From NCBI GenBank assembly GCA_933207985.1, contig OW240917.1, positions 106,499,475 to 106,563,474 of the forward strand: 64,000 bases of DNA, written 5' to 3'. The notes beneath the pieces were generated by a model that saw only the letters and a list, made by a program, of their open reading frames with translations, was not told the DNA's origin and made no database searches. Below, in pieces: positions 23,330-35,658 of the stretch. The stretch is from Pelobates cultripes. Lineage: Eukaryota; Chordata; Amphibia; Anura; Pelobatidae. Made by a program: the position numbers and the translations under genes. Within the stretch, counting starts at the first letter, position 1. Each line of letters opens with the position of its first letter.

Positions 23330-24739
23330 AAGGGCGTCTGCCCGAAGCGGCACCGCGGGGGTATCTGGAGCCCCAAGATCTCCCTCTGGACGGGAAGAAA
23401 GGAGGCGTCCTTGAATCTTGAAATCCCCGGGACGGGAAAAAGGAACCTCTGGAGGCACGGAAGGAGCCTCGGAAACCACGGCCGGGTGGACGGTTCCTGC
23501 TACGCCCGGCCCCTCCGAAAACCTTGGGTGCGAACATGTGCTTCATGTTTGCCTGCGCCTTGTCTATGGCCGTAAAGGTCTTAACATATGACCCCAAGTC
23601 CTTAACAAATGAAGTACCGAACAAGACCCCTTCTTCAGATGGGCCTGGTTCCGCCACCGTCATGGCAGCCAATTTCGGGTCAATCTTAAGGAGTATCGCC
23701 TTACGTCTCTCTGAGGACATGGCGGTATTAGCGTTCCCCAAAAGGCATATAGCCCGTTGTACCCAACCGATGGCCACATCAATGTCCAAAACAGAATCGC
23801 CAGCTCTAGTGGCATCAAGCAGCTCGTACAGCTTTGAAAGCGGGCCCAGGGTATCCAAGATCTTGTCCTGGCAGCCCTTAAGGGAGTAGTCCAGGCCCTT
23901 TTTGGACTTCCAGCCCGACTTGTTCAGGAACTGGGCAATCTGGGGGTCAATATCGGGAGTTTTACAGGCCGAGCCCGGAAGGGAAGGCCTAGGGCATTCG
24001 GCACGCAACTTATTGCGACCTTCCTTAGATAGGGGGGTACGCATGCGGCGGGCCACATAATGGGCTATGTGTTCAGGAGGGACCCATTCTGCTGACCTGG
24101 GGTGGCGGAGGTCGTCAGGGTCAAACAGGGGGTTACCCTGAGGGTCAAACAATACTTTACTATCCCCAGTGGGGCTTAACACTTGACCCTTAGTAGTGGC
24201 AGCGGATCCCGAGGGGGTCTCCGCCCGAATCCCCCTCATCATAGGAATCATACTCCATATCATCAGACTCATTCTCCACACTCTGGTCGGTATCCGACCC
24301 ATCATCCAGGGCTCTAGCCCGTTTCCACAATCTAGCCTTTTTAGCCCGGCCAGGGGCTCTCTTGCGCATGGGAGGTGCGCCTTCTGTGATCGCGTCAAGC
24401 GAGTCCATCATGGCAGGCATAACCTGCATCGAGGAGTGGGAGCTGACATGTTTCGCCTTAGCCCTAGCCTTACGGGCCTCAGGCATGGCGGGGGCCGGCG
24501 GGGGGGGTCCCATCACCCAGGGGGGAGGGAGCCGCCAAGGAGGGCAAAAGCATATTCTGCAGAGACTGGGAGAACGATGTGGACACCGCTCCCATGGCAG
24601 AGGCAAAGGCCCTCTGCAAGGATGATGCCATAGTGGCATCCAAGAGGGCTTGGAATTCTTGGGAAGCCACATTGCCCTCAGGAACATCGTGATTAAAAGT
24701 GTCAGGGAGGCCCTCATGCCCCTCATCCCTGTCTTGCAT
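23330..24739 (-). pseudogene. DIRS gag protein, two frameshifts
   Basis: It starts at an ATG at 24737-24739 (MQDRDEGHEG), then moves frame near 24490, at an eight-base G run on the plus strand, into an acidic stretch (DDGSDTDQSVENESDD), and again near 24205 into the frame that runs on below. The C-terminal part is basic and rich in RG and FFPSRG repeats, suited to RNA binding. Both breaks lie in or near short runs, so assembly errors are possible. Overlap with the polymerase frame hides the true gag end. Confidence 0.75.
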
Positions 24740-25328
24740 AATGGCAGGGCAAATACTCACAGAATGCAGAGAGAAAAGGGGTTGAGTAACCCACAGGAGG
24801 GAAAAAACAAACAAAATGTGCTGACAGGTGTGCCCAGGGGACCCAGGAGACTGCAGAGGCGGGCAGCAAGCTGGCCGCGAGCCACAGGGAGTATGAGGAC
24901 CGGCCGCGAGTAAGCTCCGCCTCCAAGATGGCCGCCGCACGTGGAGGCCGGCGGGTATCGCTCGCGGCCAGGACACACCGGGGGGAAGGGGCGCGTGCAC
25001 CTCACCCACGCGGCACGGAGGTCGCGAGAGCGAGGGACGTGTAGCCACGGTCGGCAGGAGCAGACCGCGGCAAAGAGCCGCCCAAGAAACTGCGCCGAGC
25101 ACCCAGAAGGGAAGCCAGCCACAGGGGAAAGTAAGGGAGGGAGACCCCTCCGCGGGGAAACAGAACTGGGGAAGGGAAACCCACTAGGCACACCACAGGG
25201 ATAAACAGAACCCAGCAAATACAGCACAGTAATAAAATGTAAAACAGCAATAAACAGCAATAATCAGCAATAAATGATGAAACATGTAGAGCAAAACTGA
25301 GATACTTAGCTGGTCTGAGGAAGCAGCA
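24740..25328. other. DIRS 5' untranslated region
   Basis: GC-rich leader between the right terminal repeat and the gag start. Long frames on both strands are chance products of its composition. Confidence 0.6.
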
Positions 25329-25515
25329 AAGAAAGAGGAGGATTGTGGGAGACACAGGCCTTATATAGTCACTTCCTCTGTTATGTGATTGGTTGCCTGT
25401 GTATCTATACAGTTTTTTCTTTCATTTTGACAATATTTACATTCCTCTATCTTTGCTGCTGAGGAAATAAAGAAAGAGTTATGCATAATACTCGCCTCCG
25501 TGTCTTTAATAAAAT
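25329..25515. repeat. DIRS inverted terminal repeat, right (5' end of element)
   Basis: Reverse complement of 19850-20036. It includes CCTTATATAG about 15 bases in, a possible TATA-type start region for the minus-strand transcript. Twelve extra bases follow at 25516-25527. Confidence 0.92.
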
Positions 25516-25527
25516 TATAATATGAGC

Positions 25528-26611
25528 TTTTAATAGTATTAAGGGAAGAAATTGTATACCATGAGTCAAGCCAGATGGTTATAAAACTGCAAACCTCTAT
25601 CTATAATGAGAGGATCACTTTAATATACTTAGGAAAGCAGCATCACAATATAACATTTTATTGTACACTGTATTTGTTACTGTGGTTATGCCCTTCCTGA
25701 CATTTGGAATATATTTCTCTGCTCTGTCCCATCTTTTGGCTTAAGGAATGGAGTATGGACCCCATGGGCCCCTGTAAATGATTGCCACTGCCTGAAATCT
25801 CTAATAAAAAATAGAATGCACAAATGCCTCATGAGCAATTAGAACCAATCATTTAGCCTCAGCCTAATACACAGGGTTAATTTTATACAGCAATAATTGA
25901 CAGTATAATGGTACGATCACGTAACATAAGCTTGTTATGGCACATCATTCAAGATCTTTTGTAGGTTTGGTTTTTGGTATAGGGACAAAAGGGATACTCT
26001 GGCACACCCCCTACTGTAAGTAGTCATACCATTTTTCACCAAGGGTATACTTTGCAGGTGAGTTACTTTTTATTTTTTTTTATTTGTCCATGCATTATCT
26101 TTATAATGAATTAAAATAGGGAGTATATGTTTACCTCATAGTTCCCCATTAATCATGCATCAAAACTTTTACATCAGAAACCTATTCTCTATGACTGGGT
26201 CAGGTGGCAGATTGTCTATTGCGGGGAAAAACTGCAACTCTTACAGTTCTCAGGTGAGACTCCTAGAAGGTGCAGTTTTAGCAGCAATAATTTCATTAAA
26301 TCCCTGTTTTTGCACCAGTGAGTTAAACCAGAAGCTTCTTCTTTTTTGTTTTTTTGGACCCAGCAGCAGCATTAAGTGGGACCTAATCTGCACCACAGAA
26401 TAGGTAGCTTATCGTGAGAATTGTAATTCAAGCACAAGTTGGAGAGTGGTATGTGTCCAGTTCCCATGGTTAATTTGGAAAACTGGGGACAAAGTAAGTA
26501 GTCTAAGGCTATTGTTTATGTTATGTAGGCCTATTAATCAGCATGCTTTGCAGTATTGTATACACTCTGTATGTCAAATGTTTTCTAAATAAACATGTTC
26601 TTACTACTTAC
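25528..26611. other. RXFP1 intron between DIRS and the helix 1 exon
   Basis: No gene or clear mobile element. Only short chance frames were seen. Confidence 0.5.
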
Positions 26612-26841
26612 AGCACAGTGAGATGATGGACGTGGCATGGAGTTTGTTCTCCGATCTGATGTAAGGCCGTGTACAGATGACAAAAATGTTTCCAAAGCAG
26701 GTTATCACAGAAACAACCCACACAAACACTCGTTGAACAATACTTGCTAGCAGGTTCTCTAAAGATGAAATGCCATCCGTGTTTGGCTTACAGTTCCGAA
26801 CATGGGGAGCAAATCCACAGTACTGGAATTTCTTAAAATAA
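26612..26841 (-). CDS. RXFP1: RXFP1 exon: hinge and helix 1
   Basis: 230 bp, acceptor TGGCAG, donor GTAAGT. It encodes YFKKFQYCG, the hinge with [15 protein letters not shown], helix 1 with [17 protein letters not shown], then [10 protein letters not shown] and SIISLC. Its first base completes an Ile codon begun in the last repeat exon. This is the exon that joins the repeat ectodomain to the membrane part. Confidence 0.97.
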
Positions 26842-27336
26842 CTGCCAGAAACATCAGAACAAAACAGGCTTAATATCATGCAGCTTTATCTTGCCGATCA
26901 CGTTAACTGATAATTTCATGTTTACAATAAACAATATATTAAAGTTTATCTGTTACTAAGCAGTTTTCCCTTGTGTTTAGGTATTAAACAAACGTATCTG
27001 CTAGAAAACTATCCACTTACTTCAGCCATCATTCACCGATAAACAAGCAATTCTACATTCCTATGTAGACTTGCCAGCAGGATAATATCTGACTGATTAA
27101 ACATTTTGTAGGATCATTCATCAAGGAATATTCTGCAGTCTAGTGGCAGGCACAAGTTCAGGGAAACCTACATTTTTGTTTTTGAAGTAATGCAAAAATA
27201 TAGTTGCAAACATTGGGTTTATTTCTAGGCTTTTTTGCAGAAGGGACAAGCAGTGAGTTGCTATATCAACCCTTACATATGAATGCATACAGTACAGATA
27301 ATGATAACCTACAATCTAAAGTATTTGTACACACTT
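26842..27336. other. RXFP1 intron
   Basis: Unassigned AT-rich sequence up to the hAT target duplication at 27337-27344. Confidence 0.5.
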
Positions 27337-27860
27337 ATTACTTGCAGGGCCGTCTTTAATAACGAATGGACCCTGGGCAAGTGTTTGCTTGGGCCCCCTG
27401 TGCCGTGCCGCTCTCGCCCCTCACTCCCTGGTGTGCAATCACGGCATCCATCCCAACGCAGTGGCGGTACTAAAGTAGAATTAATTTTATTGGGACCCCC
27501 AATTGCAAGGTTGGACAAAAGGTAGAACCCCATCTGTCGTGCAACTCCAACAATGCTTTGACAGCTGGGACTCTACCAATTTCCCATGCTTGCAGGGTTG
27601 TATTTAGCACTGAGCCATGTTAGTATGTTTGAATGTAAGCATGTGTTTGTATGGAGTATGTTTGTGTGAATGTGTTTGTATGTGGTACTGGAGTTTGAAT
27701 GCAAGTGTGCATTTATGTGTAGTGTTTGTTTTTGAATGTAGGAGTGTGCTTGTATGTAGTGTTGACGTTTCAATGCAGGAGTGTGTTTTATATGTAGTGT
27801 TGAAGTTTGAATGGAGGGGTGTATTTGTATTTAAAGTTGCGGCTCAGATGCACAGGTACA

Positions 27861-28490
27861 CACTCTGACGCACAAGCAAATACACAGATACATACACTGA
27901 CTACATACAGATAAACAGGCACATACACTGACAGACACACTGACACAGGTACATATATTGACACACACACAGACACATACACTGGTAGGCGTACTGACAG
28001 ACATACTGACACAGGCACATATACAGACATACTGACACACAGACACATATACCGACATACTGACACACACAGACAGACACATACACTGATCAACATACTG
28101 ACACACATACACTGACAGAAATACTGACACCCACACACTGACAGATATACTGACACCCACATACACTGAGAAATACTGACACACACACACACACAGTCAC
28201 ATACACTGAAACACACACAGACTGATATACTGACACACACACACAGACATACTGGCACACAGACAGATATACTGACACATGCATACACATGCACTAACAG
28301 ACATACTGACGCACTGACAGACATACTGACACATACACATACTGACACACAGATATACACACACATATATACTGACACACAGACAGACAGACATACTGAC
28401 ACACACACACACACAGACATACTGACACACACACATACACTAACACACACATACACATACACTAACACACATACACTAACACACACTTTT
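27861..28490. repeat. CA-rich minisatellite (ACACTGACAGACATACTG type)
   Basis: About 630 bp of imperfect repeats of ACACACTGACAGACATACTG, with spacing that varies. The Cys/Val-rich reading frames on the opposite strand are products of this repeat, not genes. Confidence 0.9.
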
Positions 28491-28590
28491 TTTTTTTAAA
28501 TGTAATCCCCCCAGCCTCCTTACCTTTTGGAGTGCTGGGGGGATTCCCTGGGGTCCAGTGGTGCTGCTGCTGGGCTCCTGGGCTGGCTGT

Positions 28591-28785
28591 CTGGCCGGTC
28601 AGGCAGGCGGGCGCGCGAGGGAGCACTCACTGCTTCCTCTTCAGCTCCCTCGCGCGCCGCGTAGGGATGCCGGCGCCGGAAGATGACGTCATCTTCCGGC
28701 TCCGGTATCAGTGCGGCGCACGAGGGAGCTGAAGAGGAAGCAGTGAGTGCTCCCTCGCGCGCCCGCCTTCCTGCCCGACCGGCCA
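28591..28785. repeat. 195-bp CpG-rich palindrome
   Basis: Arms 28591-28660 and 28713-28784 are inverted with few mismatches, and a perfect core CCGGAAGATGACGTCATCTT starts at 28676. The centre holds TGACGTCA, a CREB/ATF-type site. It forms the right part of the hAT element. Confidence 0.85.
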
Positions 28786-29105
28786 CCCGCCTGCCTGGGT
28801 CAGCGGGGCCCACGGGGCAGGTGCCTCGGGCCCCCCAAGAGAAACTGGGCCCGGGGCAGCTGCCCCGTTTGCCCCGCGTTAAAGACGGCCCTGATTACTT
28901 GTTATAAAGTAGACGTAGATTACATATTAAAAGGAAATACCCTGTCCAGCATAATTGACAGTTAATAGGGGAGGGCATAACAGAGCAGGATAAATGTGCA
29001 CAATACACCACCAAGGGTAGAAGATACTTCTAGAGTTCTAGAGTGAGGGTACAGCTGCTGGATACCATCACTGATATACAGGTATACAGGTGCAAAATAG
29101 ATTGC

Positions 29106-29400
29106 AGCAGTGGCGGAACTATTGTAGAGAGGGCCCTGGTTCAAGATTTTTTGCCTCCCCCTCTCCCAGATCAAGGATGGCCAAAAGATCATACATATCC
29201 CACGATGCGTTGCCAGCTGGGAATCTACCATTTGCCCATCTTTGCAGGGTGGACAGTGTTTGTATATTTAAATGTAGGCATGTTTTTGTATGGAGTATGT
29301 GTGTGTGAATGTGGGGGTCGATGTATGTGTAGTGTTGGCATTTCAATGCAGTTGTGTTAATATGTACTATTGCCACTCTGTCACTCCTCTGCCTCCTTAC
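29106..29400. mobile_element. hAT-type remnant, second copy
   Basis: It begins CAGTGGCGGAACTA and then follows the left part of the previous element (TTGCAGGGTGG..., GTATGGAGTATG, GTGTGTGAATGTG), with clear divergence. It is related to the nested element inside 27345-28893. The right end was not found. Confidence 0.6.
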
Positions 29401-31105
29401 CTTTTTGGTGCAGGAGGGTGGCTTTTGGATATTACCATGTGGCCTTAGGTGTTATACCAGAGGCACTTGGCAGGCATTTACCCCTTTATTAAGGACCTTT
29501 TTAGACAACATTTCGGCTCCCCTGAGCCTTTGTAACACAGATGACCTGGCATACCCCAGACTCCTGAGGGACAGAATTCTTGAAACCAATCTGGCCCAAT
29601 GGATGATTTTCTAAACATTTTAGAGGGACTCCACAACAGCGTGCATGGAATCAGAATGGTGTCCTTTGCTCTTGCTTCTTCAGAGGCATCAGGAGAACAC
29701 TCTGCCCACACACAAATAAGTGCAGACCTCTCCACCTTGATGTCCACTGTGGTGAAAAAAGCAGATTTGGCAACTCTTTCAGTGTACTTACATGGTAAAA
29801 TCGGGTTGATCTGTATATAATAGGGCAGAGGTGGAACATAAGGGTGAAAGGGTTATCGAAACCCTGGGCACTGAAAATGTGGAGGGGATACTCACTGAAC
29901 TATTCTGGACAATCATCCCGCCTTGGACTTTAGGGAAACAGCTGTGTCTCTTTTTCAGGATTTGCCCCAATAACGCTAGATGCCAGGAATCCATCATCAC
30001 CCTGTTACAGGAGAGATGGATCCAATACAAAAGGCAACAAAACACTTTGATATCTCTGAGGTGGCCTGAGGAGATACCAAGCTGTCTGACTTGACTGGAG
30101 CTGACTGTGATCTCTGTCTGAAATTGGATTCTGGGGCCACTTGAAGGGAGGCCTAAATTAAGACCTGCTGCTAGATGCCAACGGAGTGTATCTCTGTCAG
30201 GCCCAGGGCCTCAGATTAGGACGGACCAATCCCATCCAGAGGAGTAACCCTTTGGGGTCACTGCCCTGATGGTGCTTTAAATCCTGGGCAGCTTAAAGGG
30301 AAGCTGCACCTGATACCTGCCCACCACCGATCCCAGCTGGAATTTACATGATTCCATCACTCTGTTACCCACCTGGAGTAGTTTACTACTGGAGGGAGTT
30401 TTTTCCTGTCAAAGAAAAGACGCCCTAACTAACAAACAGTGAAGCAAGTTTACCTCATACACAATAAAGAACTATTACCAGGCTTTAGAGTGGCAGGACG
30501 TAATGTAGATATATAAGGCATAGCGAAAAGTCAGATACAGACCAAGGCCAGGCTTGGGAGACAGATGGATTAATAAGAATAACAGAGCCAAGAGTCAGGG
30601 ATATCATAATACAGAATATACAATTAAATAAAACCAAGTTACCAGAAATACCATGAAAAAAGGGAATGCAAAAACCATGACAGGGCAATGAAGAGAGGTC
30701 ACAAAGGCTTAATATAGTCCCTTATGGCCTCTGATTGGTTTGTGTGACCAAAACGAATGCAACATGGTGTGTGGGAAAAGTGGGCAGGGTGTCCACACAA
30801 GAGGCAGGTTGCGACTAGGATTAAGGGAGGAGGAGGCGGAGCGTTCTGCAGCTTTGCCAATGTCAGAACTGCATCCAATGTAATTGTGTCCAGCATGGGG
30901 ATCACCAGATTGGAGAAGAGCATCCACGACCTTTGGGAGATGTCCAGAAGGTGGAGCAGTTATGATAGTTTCAAACCATCCATAGGTAGTATGTTTCAGG
31001 TAGACACTGATTATCAGAGTCTGCTGGTGGCAAGGCAGGAATTGTTGGGGCTTCTCAAACACAGATACTATAACATGAACCCTTTCAGTAGAAATAGATT
31101 CCACC
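29401..31105. other. Unassigned, probably old retroelement sequence
   Basis: Several plus-strand frames of 75-125 codons are present but match nothing I know. The part from about 30900 leads into the L1-like remnant and could be its upstream region. Around 30470-30760 the sequence has the look of a dispersed repeat, without ends that I can define. Confidence 0.3.
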
Positions 31106-33250
31106 TTGGAATTGCCAATCATGGAAGATGAAATACATAGTATAGCAATAAAATGCACGAAGACAGGAAGGGCATCAGGGCCAGATGACCTAACATCACT
31201 ATACTACAACTATACTACTACTATAGGAAATTTGACACAACTGGGATTGACCAAGAGAAGAGGAATGACCCAGAATTATGCGGAAGATATAGACAGATAT
31301 CACTTCTATTTATACATATTAAACTGTTTTCAAAGATGCTAACTATGCGTACGGAGCAGATGGTGCCTGACCAAGTCCAACATCATTAATCTGGCTTCAT
31401 ACCAGGAGGCAAAGCAAGGGACAATACTATAGGGAGAAAACATAACAGGCCATTGTTGTTACTCTCAACAGTTGCAGAGAAGGCATTTTACCAGGTGGGA
31501 TGGGTCTTTATATAGACAACTTCAGAGAAAATGGGGTCTGTAGGGAATATGTGTTACCTAATGCTAGAATCAGGGTAAATGGGTCCCTTTCAACAACACT
31601 AGCAGTCCAAAATAGCACTAGGCAGGTATGCCCCCTATCCCCCTCCAGTTTACAGTGACTTTAGAACCATTTCAAAATAAGTTGCAGACGACATGCTCTT
31701 TTTCATAAAAAAACACCAAGAATTTCACTACCTAGCTTATTGTCTGTGTTCCAGGTGTACGGTGAACTATCCAAGCTCAAGTTAAATCTGTCCAAATGTG
31801 AAGTCCTGAGTAACCTTGCCCCAACCAGAATTAGACACAATTCCTGATCTGCTGGTGCAGGGATCAGATGAAATACAGTACTTAAGAGTGTGGGTTACTA
31901 CAGATCTTGAGAAACTCTACCAAAGAAATCACATGCCCCTTCTCCAATCCATTCAAAAGTCATACAAAAGCGGAACTATCCACACTTAATTTGGTATGGA
32001 TTAATATCGGTCTTTAAAATGAATGTCCTAACCAAAATATTATACCAATTCCTGACAGTACCAGTCACACACTCACGGCCTTCTTACAATTTTTAAGATC
32101 CTCAGTAATTGCATATGTATGGAAGAGTGAAAGCACGATGCCCATGGGGAAAAAGGGCACTAGCTCTCCCTGAGTTCCAAAAGGTTTTTTACACCACAGT
32201 ATTACAAAGAGTGAAGGAATGTCACAAGGTAGCTACCACTAAATTATGGCATACTGTGGATCTGGCATCCATTAAGGAAATGCTTAATGCCATGGCATTG
32301 AATGCAAAAGCTAATTTGCCAGGAGAAACCCTATACATGTCTCTGCAAAACTCTAGAAGTGTTTTTTTATTAGCTGAATCCAACTTTTTCAAAATACCAA
32401 GCCCATTAATAGCCTTTAAAAATAGCAAATTGATAGCAGGTGAAGTAAGGGGAAGAGTCTTGGAAATTCTGGGCCCAGGGAATACATTCCCATCAATATT
32501 ATACTGGGAGAGAGGGAAAATAGTGAACAAAGGGTACTTGCAGGTCTTGTACCAAATAGCAGGAGAAAGGTACATAGAAACATTGAGAGGTAATACAAAA
32601 CACATCACGCCACTTGATGAAATAGTGAGTCCCACCCTCATGAAGAGGTTCAGTTTTTTTTGCCATTAAAGCACTTCTACCAAACACATAGGGAACAGTC
32701 GTGGTTCGAAGATCTGTGCGCGGAGAGTGCCGAAATGAGGGGATCACTGTTCGAAATATACTAACAACTGCAGAAAGCAGATAAAGAGGAGGACTCCTAT
32801 TTAAATAGGAGAAGGAGAGACTTTTATGGAACACTTTCTCTGATTCTCAGTCGGAGAAAGCACTGCCTTTTCAGCATAAAATCTGTTAGCTCTCTGTTTT
32901 AGAAAATTAACTACAACCTACTTTTAGTCTGGTATCGTACTCCAGAGAGGGTACATAGGATCTTCCCACAGTACCAGACAGATGCTGGAGATGTGGGAGA
33001 GAGGTGTTAAACATCAGACATATTTGCTGGGAGTCTCCCATGATAAGACCATACTGGCAAATGGACAAGAGGGTTTTGACCGGCGGTTTTGAGAGCCAAC
33101 CCCCGTTCGCGTTTGAAAATGTGTTGCTATATATCTCCCCTTTACTCATTACAAAATATAAGAAATTAATCATGCTAAATGTAGCTAAGTCCATTGTCTC
33201 TGCCCTCTAGAAGAGTCCCAGTGTACCAAATAAGGAGCTATGGTTCATGG
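31106..33250 (+). pseudogene. L1-like (Tx1-type) LINE remnant
   Basis: Plus-strand translation in changing frames gives SGPDDLTSLYY (the GPDG block), then MVPDQVQ and SGFIPGGKA near 31365-31410, ADDMLFFI near 31690, then LALPEFQ near 32165, and WYRTPERVHRIFPQ at 32930-32970 followed by a Cys/His region around 32990-33055. These are landmarks of L1-type reverse transcriptase and its C-terminal region. Many stops and frameshifts break it. The Tx1 placement is tentative. Confidence 0.7.
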
Positions 33251-33705
33251 GGAAATTGAGGCTGCAGGAGCTATGAAGGCCAATATCTCGAATACGGAAG
33301 CGAAACACATGGAACAATGATATCCTTGGACTGCTTATAATTCTCGCCATAATGGGAACTGAGAGGAACAAGGTCTTGTGTAGGGGAGGATGGGAAGGAA
33401 AACCCAAGTGTCCAGCTGGAGAGGGGAGAGAGGAAGGCCAGGATTTTATTTACAAAGGTCATATATAGTCTCTTTCCCCTCTTCCAACTCTTCTACCTAA
33501 AGCAAATATTGTGATAATGAAGGTGGAGAGGTTGGTGACCTGAGTGAGTAGGGGGTGTGAACAAGAATTTAGAAAAATAAACTGGTTTAGGGAGCAAATT
33601 ATATTGCTAAAGGAGTGAATAATAAGAATATGGTAGAGATCAATATAACAAAAGATCACTTAGAACACACGCTACTAAAGCAAGTATTTATAAAATATAT
33701 CTTAC
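33251..33705. other. RXFP1 intron
   Basis: Sequence after the LINE remnant, possibly its degraded 3' end. Nothing else was recognised. Confidence 0.4.
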
Positions 33706-33777
33706 ATATGAGTAAGATTTCTTAGTGGCATAAACATTCTTCTTTGAATATTTGGAATCTCAATTCCCTCCAGGCTT
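33706..33777 (-). CDS. RXFP1: RXFP1 leucine-rich-repeat exon (last repeat)
   Basis: 72 bp, acceptor ATTGCAG, donor GTAAGA. It encodes SLEGIEIPNIQRRMFMPL then RNLTH, closely matching the last repeat before the hinge in RXFP1. NLT is a potential N-glycosylation site. Confidence 0.95.
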
Positions 33778-34558
33778 CTGCAATAAAGAAAAATGAAACA
33801 AAGAAAAAAGTGAAAACTGTCAAAATGTGTAGTATATTGGACAATATATACTGTATGTGGAAATGGGGATTAAAATAGAGTTGTTATATGCAAGGATTTA
33901 AAGTGGAGGAGGCAGTATAATAAAACAGTGCTGAAAGTAGTTGGACCTAGATTACATATGAAGAGGCTTCAATAAATGGAAATAAGACATATTAGTGGCA
34001 CTTTCTAGGTCATTGTGACCATATATGCAATATTGTCAGGGTGAATACTACCATAAGGAAGCACAGGATCTCCCTTAGGGCACCCTCACAGGGGGCCACA
34101 AAATTGTTAAGGGCATATTTACAATTTTGTCACATGCCTACTTTTAAGAAGTAGTGGTTGCTTACAGTCATCACATTTCACCAGCAGTAACAAGGTGCTA
34201 CCAGCTGCTGCTATCCTCTGAGGGACAAAAATGCATATTCACATGTAAAGGCAAAAATCCTCGCACCAGCCCCCAATATTGTGCGGAGTTTCACATTTGG
34301 CAATATTTCTATGAGATCAGTAAGTAGGGCCTGGGATTGAGGGCACAATTCCTTATAACAGAGGTCTATTTCTGGACTGCATTCACTGTGGCTTTGGCTA
34401 TTTGTTGCTTTCAGTGGTAGTGTAATCTTCTTGATTTGCCTCAGTGGATATCTTTTGATTCAACTCACCACACATGTTTTTAATACTGCTCTTTAGATAC
34501 ATTTTCCTATTGTCATACAGTTCATGGATTATTTAAAAAAAATACTTTGAATACTTAC
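33778..34558. other. RXFP1 intron
   Basis: 781 bp of unassigned intron; no element ends seen. Confidence 0.5.
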
Positions 34559-34630
34559 AAAGATTTGAGTTTAAGAACATAGTCAAACTGATCTGCTTGT
34601 ATCTTCTGGATGGGGTTATGTGAAATGTTC
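34559..34630 (-). CDS. RXFP1: RXFP1 leucine-rich-repeat exon
   Basis: 72 bp, acceptor TTCACAG, donor GTAAGT. It encodes NISHNPIQKIQADQFDYVL then KLKS, an RXFP1 signature repeat. Confidence 0.96.
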
Positions 34631-34786
34631 CTGTGAATATGAAAGAAAAAAAAACTCAATTGCAGTACATTGGTATACATTAATAATAATGGCTTTATGA
34701 AGAAACGTCTGTTTTATAATCTAAGTAAATGTTTTTGTAAACATTCTCAATTTACTGTGCAATAAGAAGACATATAGAGGGTACTT

Positions 34787-34950
34787 CACTAAACTCTGAA
34801 TTTCCACATACAAAATGGGACAAAACCATCTGGTGCTGTATGTGGATATTCTGAATGCAATATCCGGACATTGTTCACACTATTTGACAATGTCCAGACT
34901 ATGCAGACCAGACTTTGTATGAGCCTGAATATGGTCCAGATTTCAGATGA
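34787..34950. repeat. Dispersed repeat, copy 1 of 3
   Basis: The segment starting CACTAAACTCTGAAT and containing CAAAACCATCTGGTG and GGACATTGTT recurs at 36330-36445 in the same direction and at 58680-58845 in reverse. Identity is moderate. It is an interspersed repeat of unknown type. Confidence 0.6.
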
Positions 34951-35109
34951 ACAGGATGCTAACAAATGGTTAAAAAAAAATCATTGGTGGTGTGAGGACC
35001 ATGTAGCTGCTGGCCAGTGGTTGCGAGCCAGCTGCCACCTTACAAAGTGTAAAAAAAAAATGATTAGCTTATGAAGTCAGCATGACTCCAAATTTCTATA
35101 AGGGAGGTT

Positions 35110-35650
35110 GTAACAGCTACCCAGGGTAGTGAGGGGTATCTGCTGTTGGCGACGTCCTTCCTCCGGGCAAGATACCGGGCTGTAGGAGAGAGGTGAAGTC
35201 CCATCCGCTGGATCCCTGGAGCAGTAGAGAGGCAGAGCTCTGAAAAGAGCTAGTGATTAAGCTGCAAATTTCCGTTCACCAATGAGACAGAGCTACATTT
35301 GAAGGGTGAAGATCTGTCTAAAACTTTATTTTACTTGGGACTAGCCCATATGGTCATTACATTAACATTGCTGTGAAAACTCAATAACATTACAAACAGT
35401 CAAATCATAGCAGTCAACATACAGTGACTTATTATAACACAATGGCATATTTTTAAAGAGGTGGGGGAGACAATAATTAACAGAAAATATCTCACTTGCC
35501 TGCAGAATTAGCAATATGCAAATCTACCCAAATATGTAAATGAACCAGTCTTGCTATTCAGGTAGTGCATATTGCTGTTGCTACCAACAGAGGGCACTAG
35601 ACAAGCTCCATAGCCAAATAAACGACTACTGAAGGCAAAACAACAAATAG
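35110..35650. other. Repeat-like segment of unknown type
   Basis: A compositionally distinct, GC-richer block with TGTAACAGC at its left suggests a retroelement end, perhaps a solo LTR. I could not find matching ends or a target duplication. Confidence 0.25.
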
Positions 35651-35658
35651 TCTGAGTT

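Larger units (their letters stand above)
19810..25527 (-). mobile_element. DIRS-type tyrosine-recombinase retrotransposon, about 5.7 kb
   Basis: The element has 187-bp inverted termini, an internal complementary region beside the recombinase gene, and gag, reverse transcriptase/RNase H and tyrosine recombinase genes on the minus strand. DIRS elements lack integrase and target duplications; they circularise and integrate by recombination. No duplication was seen at the ends. The termini differ at about one base, so insertion is recent, yet at least four frameshifts break the genes. It lies in the RXFP1 intron between helices 1 and 2, in sense orientation. I do not see the methyltransferase domain of some relatives, but the frameshifted stretch near 21400-21840 could hide it. 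Confidence 0.92.
27345..28893. mobile_element. Non-autonomous hAT element, 1549 bp
   Basis: Terminal inverted repeats CAGGGCCGTCTTTAA and TTAAAGACGGCCCTG, flanked by 8-bp duplications ATTACTTG at 27337-27344 and 28894-28901, as hAT transposases make. A second hAT-type end, CAGTGGCGG, at 27459 suggests an older element nested inside. No transposase gene is present. Internally it holds a CA-rich satellite (27861-28490) and a CpG-rich palindrome (28591-28785). Confidence 0.88.

Noticed and set aside
21270..24398. A single 1042-residue protein
   Set aside because: Only its two ends match DIRS gag and the RNase H tail; the middle is a shadow of the polymerase frame.
24740..25355. Long frames upstream of gag
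   Set aside because: They lie in the GC-rich DIRS leader, on several frames of both strands, and match no family.
27788..28486. A 232-codon Cys/Val/Ser-rich frame
   Set aside because: It is the complement of the CA-rich satellite and has no other sequence feature.
28520..28907. Arg/Pro-rich frames on both strands
   Set aside because: Products of the CpG-rich palindrome.
35110..35650. Solo LTR
   Set aside because: No matching terminal dinucleotides with a target duplication could be found, so it is listed only as repeat-like.
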